Shown here: in pieces, positions 62,824-64,000 of the stretch | Position numbering within the stretch: the first letter of the stretch is position 1 | How the letters are laid out: each line of letters opens with the position of its first letter | Notes under the pieces: model-generated | Seen by the model: only the letters and a program-made list of their open reading frames with translations | What the model was told of the DNA's origin: nothing | Database searches by the model: none | Origin: Aquimarina longa SW024 | GTDB lineage: Bacteria > Bacteroidota > Bacteroidia > Flavobacteriales > Flavobacteriaceae | Assembly (NCBI RefSeq): GCF_001401755.1 | Contig: NZ_KQ474102.1 | Location: 296,952-360,951, forward strand | DNA: 64,000 nt | Reading direction: 5' to 3' | Made by a program: the position numbers and the translations under genes

Positions 62824-63288
62824 TTAACTAATTCTCTTTTCTTTTTTAAAAAATGTAATCAATTCTTCTATACGATCTAGTAATTCACCTTGGTTAAGAA
62901 GAATTCTAGATTGTGCCTCTGTAAGAACATCAAGACTCTTTTGTGATGTATCAAACTTAGGAGTAAGCTGTTTAGATAATATATCTGCAATTTGTGTTAG
63001 AATAAATTCATCTGCTTTCTGGTTGATATTTTTATTTTCTTTCAAAGAAATTGGTGAATCAGTACTTTTTTGATTTTTATTGTTGTTGTTTTTCTTTTCT
63101 AAATCAGGAAGAAAATAATATATGTTTTTATTTATAACTCGAGCTACATCAAGTAAAAAACTGACTTTAATATCTTTTGCTTTTAGTTTACTTTCTAAGT
63201 GTTGAGCACTTATACCAAGCCTTTCAGCTACTTCAACTTGTTGATAGCCTGACATGATAATTTTATTTCTTAAATATTCTCCAGTCAT
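62824..63288 (-). CDS. HTH (XRE-like) regulator of the element
   Basis: A 154-aa protein. Residues 1-60 form an XRE-type HTH (LRNKIIMSGYQQVEVAERLG, then ISAQHLESKLKAKDIKVSF). A polar linker rich in Lys and Asn follows, then a helical C-terminus, probably for dimerisation. It is divergent from a second HTH gene across an 85-base spacer with an 18-bp palindrome, the arrangement of a phage/ICE repressor. Confidence 0.82.
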   Translation of the reverse strand: MTGEYLRNKIIMSGYQQVEVAERLGISAQHLESKLKAKDIKVSFLLDVARVINKNIYYFLPDLEKKNNNNKNQKSTDSPISLKENKNINQKADEFILTQIADILSKQLTPKFDTSQKSLDVLTEAQSRILLNQGELLDRIEELITFFKKEKRIS

Positions 63289-63293
63289 ATTTT

Positions 63294-63311
63294 ATAAACA
63301 AATTTGTTTAT
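63294..63311. promoter_or_regulatory. 18-bp perfect palindromic operator
   Basis: ATAAACAAATTTGTTTAT, just 5 bases from the minus-strand regulator's start. The half-site ATAAACAAA recurs at 63347-63355. It overlaps the -33 element of the rightward promoter, so binding would block transcription. Confidence 0.72.
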
Positions 63312-63335
63312 TATAAATAGTTTTATTTATATTTG
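63303..63335 (+). promoter_or_regulatory. Rightward promoter of the HTH switch
   Basis: TTTG at 63303-63306 and TATATTTG at 63328-63335, 21 bases apart. The -33 element lies in the palindrome. Confidence 0.65.
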
Positions 63336-63373
63336 TGTTATAGTACATAAACAAAGTACGTGTTTTTTTAAGA

Positions 63374-63592
63374 TTGAAGCAAATAATTGATTATATGAAC
63401 AAGTCATCAAATAAAATAAAAGATAAATATTTCTATGGTATTGGTTCATTGATTGCAAAACGGTTAGGTCTTTCAGAATCTTATGTTCGTAATGTACTTA
63501 ATGGAAAATTTCCAAATAGAAAGACTAAAAGTACAAGAAAGATAAATGCATTAGCTAAGGAGCTGATGAAGGAAAAAACACTCAATGATTAA
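63374..63592 (+). CDS. Small Cro-like HTH protein
   Basis: The frame opens with TTG at 63374 (72 aa); ATG 63395 (MNKSSNKIKDKYFYG) is the likelier start, giving 65 aa. IGSLIAKRLGLSESYVRNVL is a helix-turn-helix and the tail is basic. Transcribed divergently from the larger HTH gene across the palindrome; probably the antagonist in the switch, or an early regulator. Confidence 0.7.
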   Translation: MKQIIDYMNKSSNKIKDKYFYGIGSLIAKRLGLSESYVRNVLNGKFPNRKTKSTRKINALAKELMKEKTLND

Positions 63593-63661
63593 ATATAAAA
63601 AAATAGATGACATCTTATTTTTTAAAGCTCAGACAAAATAATAACCTTAAACTAATTACAA

Positions 63662-63973
63662 ATGGCAATAAGTACAACTTCTAGTCTTAAAGAAAGGAGA
63701 ATACATCTTTTTGAAGAAAGAGTATTTGCACTATTGAATATTAACCAACAACAATTTAATAGTTGTGTAGAAGAGCATGGAGGGTATGCTTTATTATTAC
63801 GTAATTGGATCAAAGAAGCATATATACAGCGATTAACCTCTCTAGAGATAGCAACTACTATTCGCAAGTCTCCATTAGCACTAAGTACTATAAAAAACAG
63901 TAAACCATTATCTCTAAAATCAAGAAAAACCAATACGACAAATCGATATATTAAAAATTACTTAAAACCTTAA
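63662..63973 (+). CDS. 103-aa protein of the element
   Basis: Soluble, helical and basic; residues 15-75 include FEERVFALLNINQQQFNSCV and LRNWIKEAYIQRLTSLEIAT, and the C-terminus is Lys/Ser/Thr-rich. It follows the Cro-like gene on the same strand (69-base gap) and precedes another gene whose start is at 63979. No known family recognised; perhaps an element replication or regulation function. Confidence 0.6.
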   Translation: MAISTTSSLKERRIHLFEERVFALLNINQQQFNSCVEEHGGYALLLRNWIKEAYIQRLTSLEIATTIRKSPLALSTIKNSKPLSLKSRKTNTTNRYIKNYLKP

Positions 63974-63978
63974 AAAAA

Positions 63979-64000
63979 ATGAAACCCCATATAGCCCACT
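63979..64000 (+). CDS. Start of a further gene, truncated by the window
   Basis: ATG 63979 opens a frame MKPHIAH that runs off the window, 5 bases after the previous stop. Too short to classify. Confidence 0.35.

Larger units (their letters stand above)
59866..64000. mobile_element. Left end of an integrative element in tRNA-Arg
   Basis: The left end lies at or in the tRNA 3' end (exact core unknown without attR). It contains the recombinase, small unknown genes and a divergent HTH pair; it continues past the window. Confidence 0.65.

Overview
The window is chromosomal DNA of a Bacteroidota bacterium, almost certainly a marine flavobacterium; an Aquimarina-like genus is a guess. The signs are AT-rich sequence, TAnnTTTG-type -7 promoter boxes, type IX secretion sorting domains (types A and B), flavobacterial gene neighbourhoods, a curli system, and separate type II and type III glutamine synthetases.

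Layout. 1-31885 is mainly housekeeping: murB (partial), an ECF sigma factor, lipA, a GAPDH, a hybrid histidine kinase, lpxK, a Nif3-like protein, a coiled-coil protein with a degenerate zinc ribbon, a glycosyltransferase, rpsT with two tRNA-Glu genes, proS, two envelope proteins, an SDR/Crp pair, a T9SS type B protein, folE, cysS, yidD, lgt, prfA, a PQQ-like propeller protein, a peptide symporter and a 7TM protein. 39719-59024 is again mostly core: purM, a curli operon (40965-47310), two divergent glutamine synthetases, a duplicated lipoprotein pair, a Na/Ca exchanger, a LytS/LytTR pair and apt.

Accessory region 1 (32114-39590) is the most interesting part. It starts with an Asp-rich repeat ORF that has no start codon. 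A helical protein, a Bacteroidota-type T6SS tube protein (TssD/Hcp) and a putative membrane-acting effector follow. Behind the effector is an array of four related small membrane proteins, read here as immunity proteins. Pieces of the effector's C-terminal coding region lie between them. The first immunity gene is intact. The other three carry poly-G and TA-dinucleotide tracts: two are out of frame at the TA tract and one has a scrambled second membrane segment. The fourth is also split by a 2230-bp insertion (37171-39400) carrying a lipoprotein gene and an M43-like protease gene. The insertion has integron-cassette features: GTTAGGT/ACCTAAC core sites and a strong imperfect hairpin downstream of its last gene. 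Removing it exactly restores the immunity reading frame.

Accessory region 2 (59866 to the window end) is the left end of an integrative element in a tRNA-Arg(ACG) gene. A large serine recombinase reads into the tRNA 3' end. A 50-aa partner gene precedes it with a perfect 14-bp inverted repeat at its start. Small unknown genes follow, then a divergent HTH regulator pair around an 18-bp palindrome, the layout of a phage- or ICE-like switch.

Local duplication with decay recurs: the immunity array, a glutamine synthetase-terminator-lipoprotein duplication at 50.6-53.2 kb in which the synthetase copy is a short relic, and small disrupted ORFs at 16500, 32602 and 59111. All functional calls come from reading the sequence; no searches were run.
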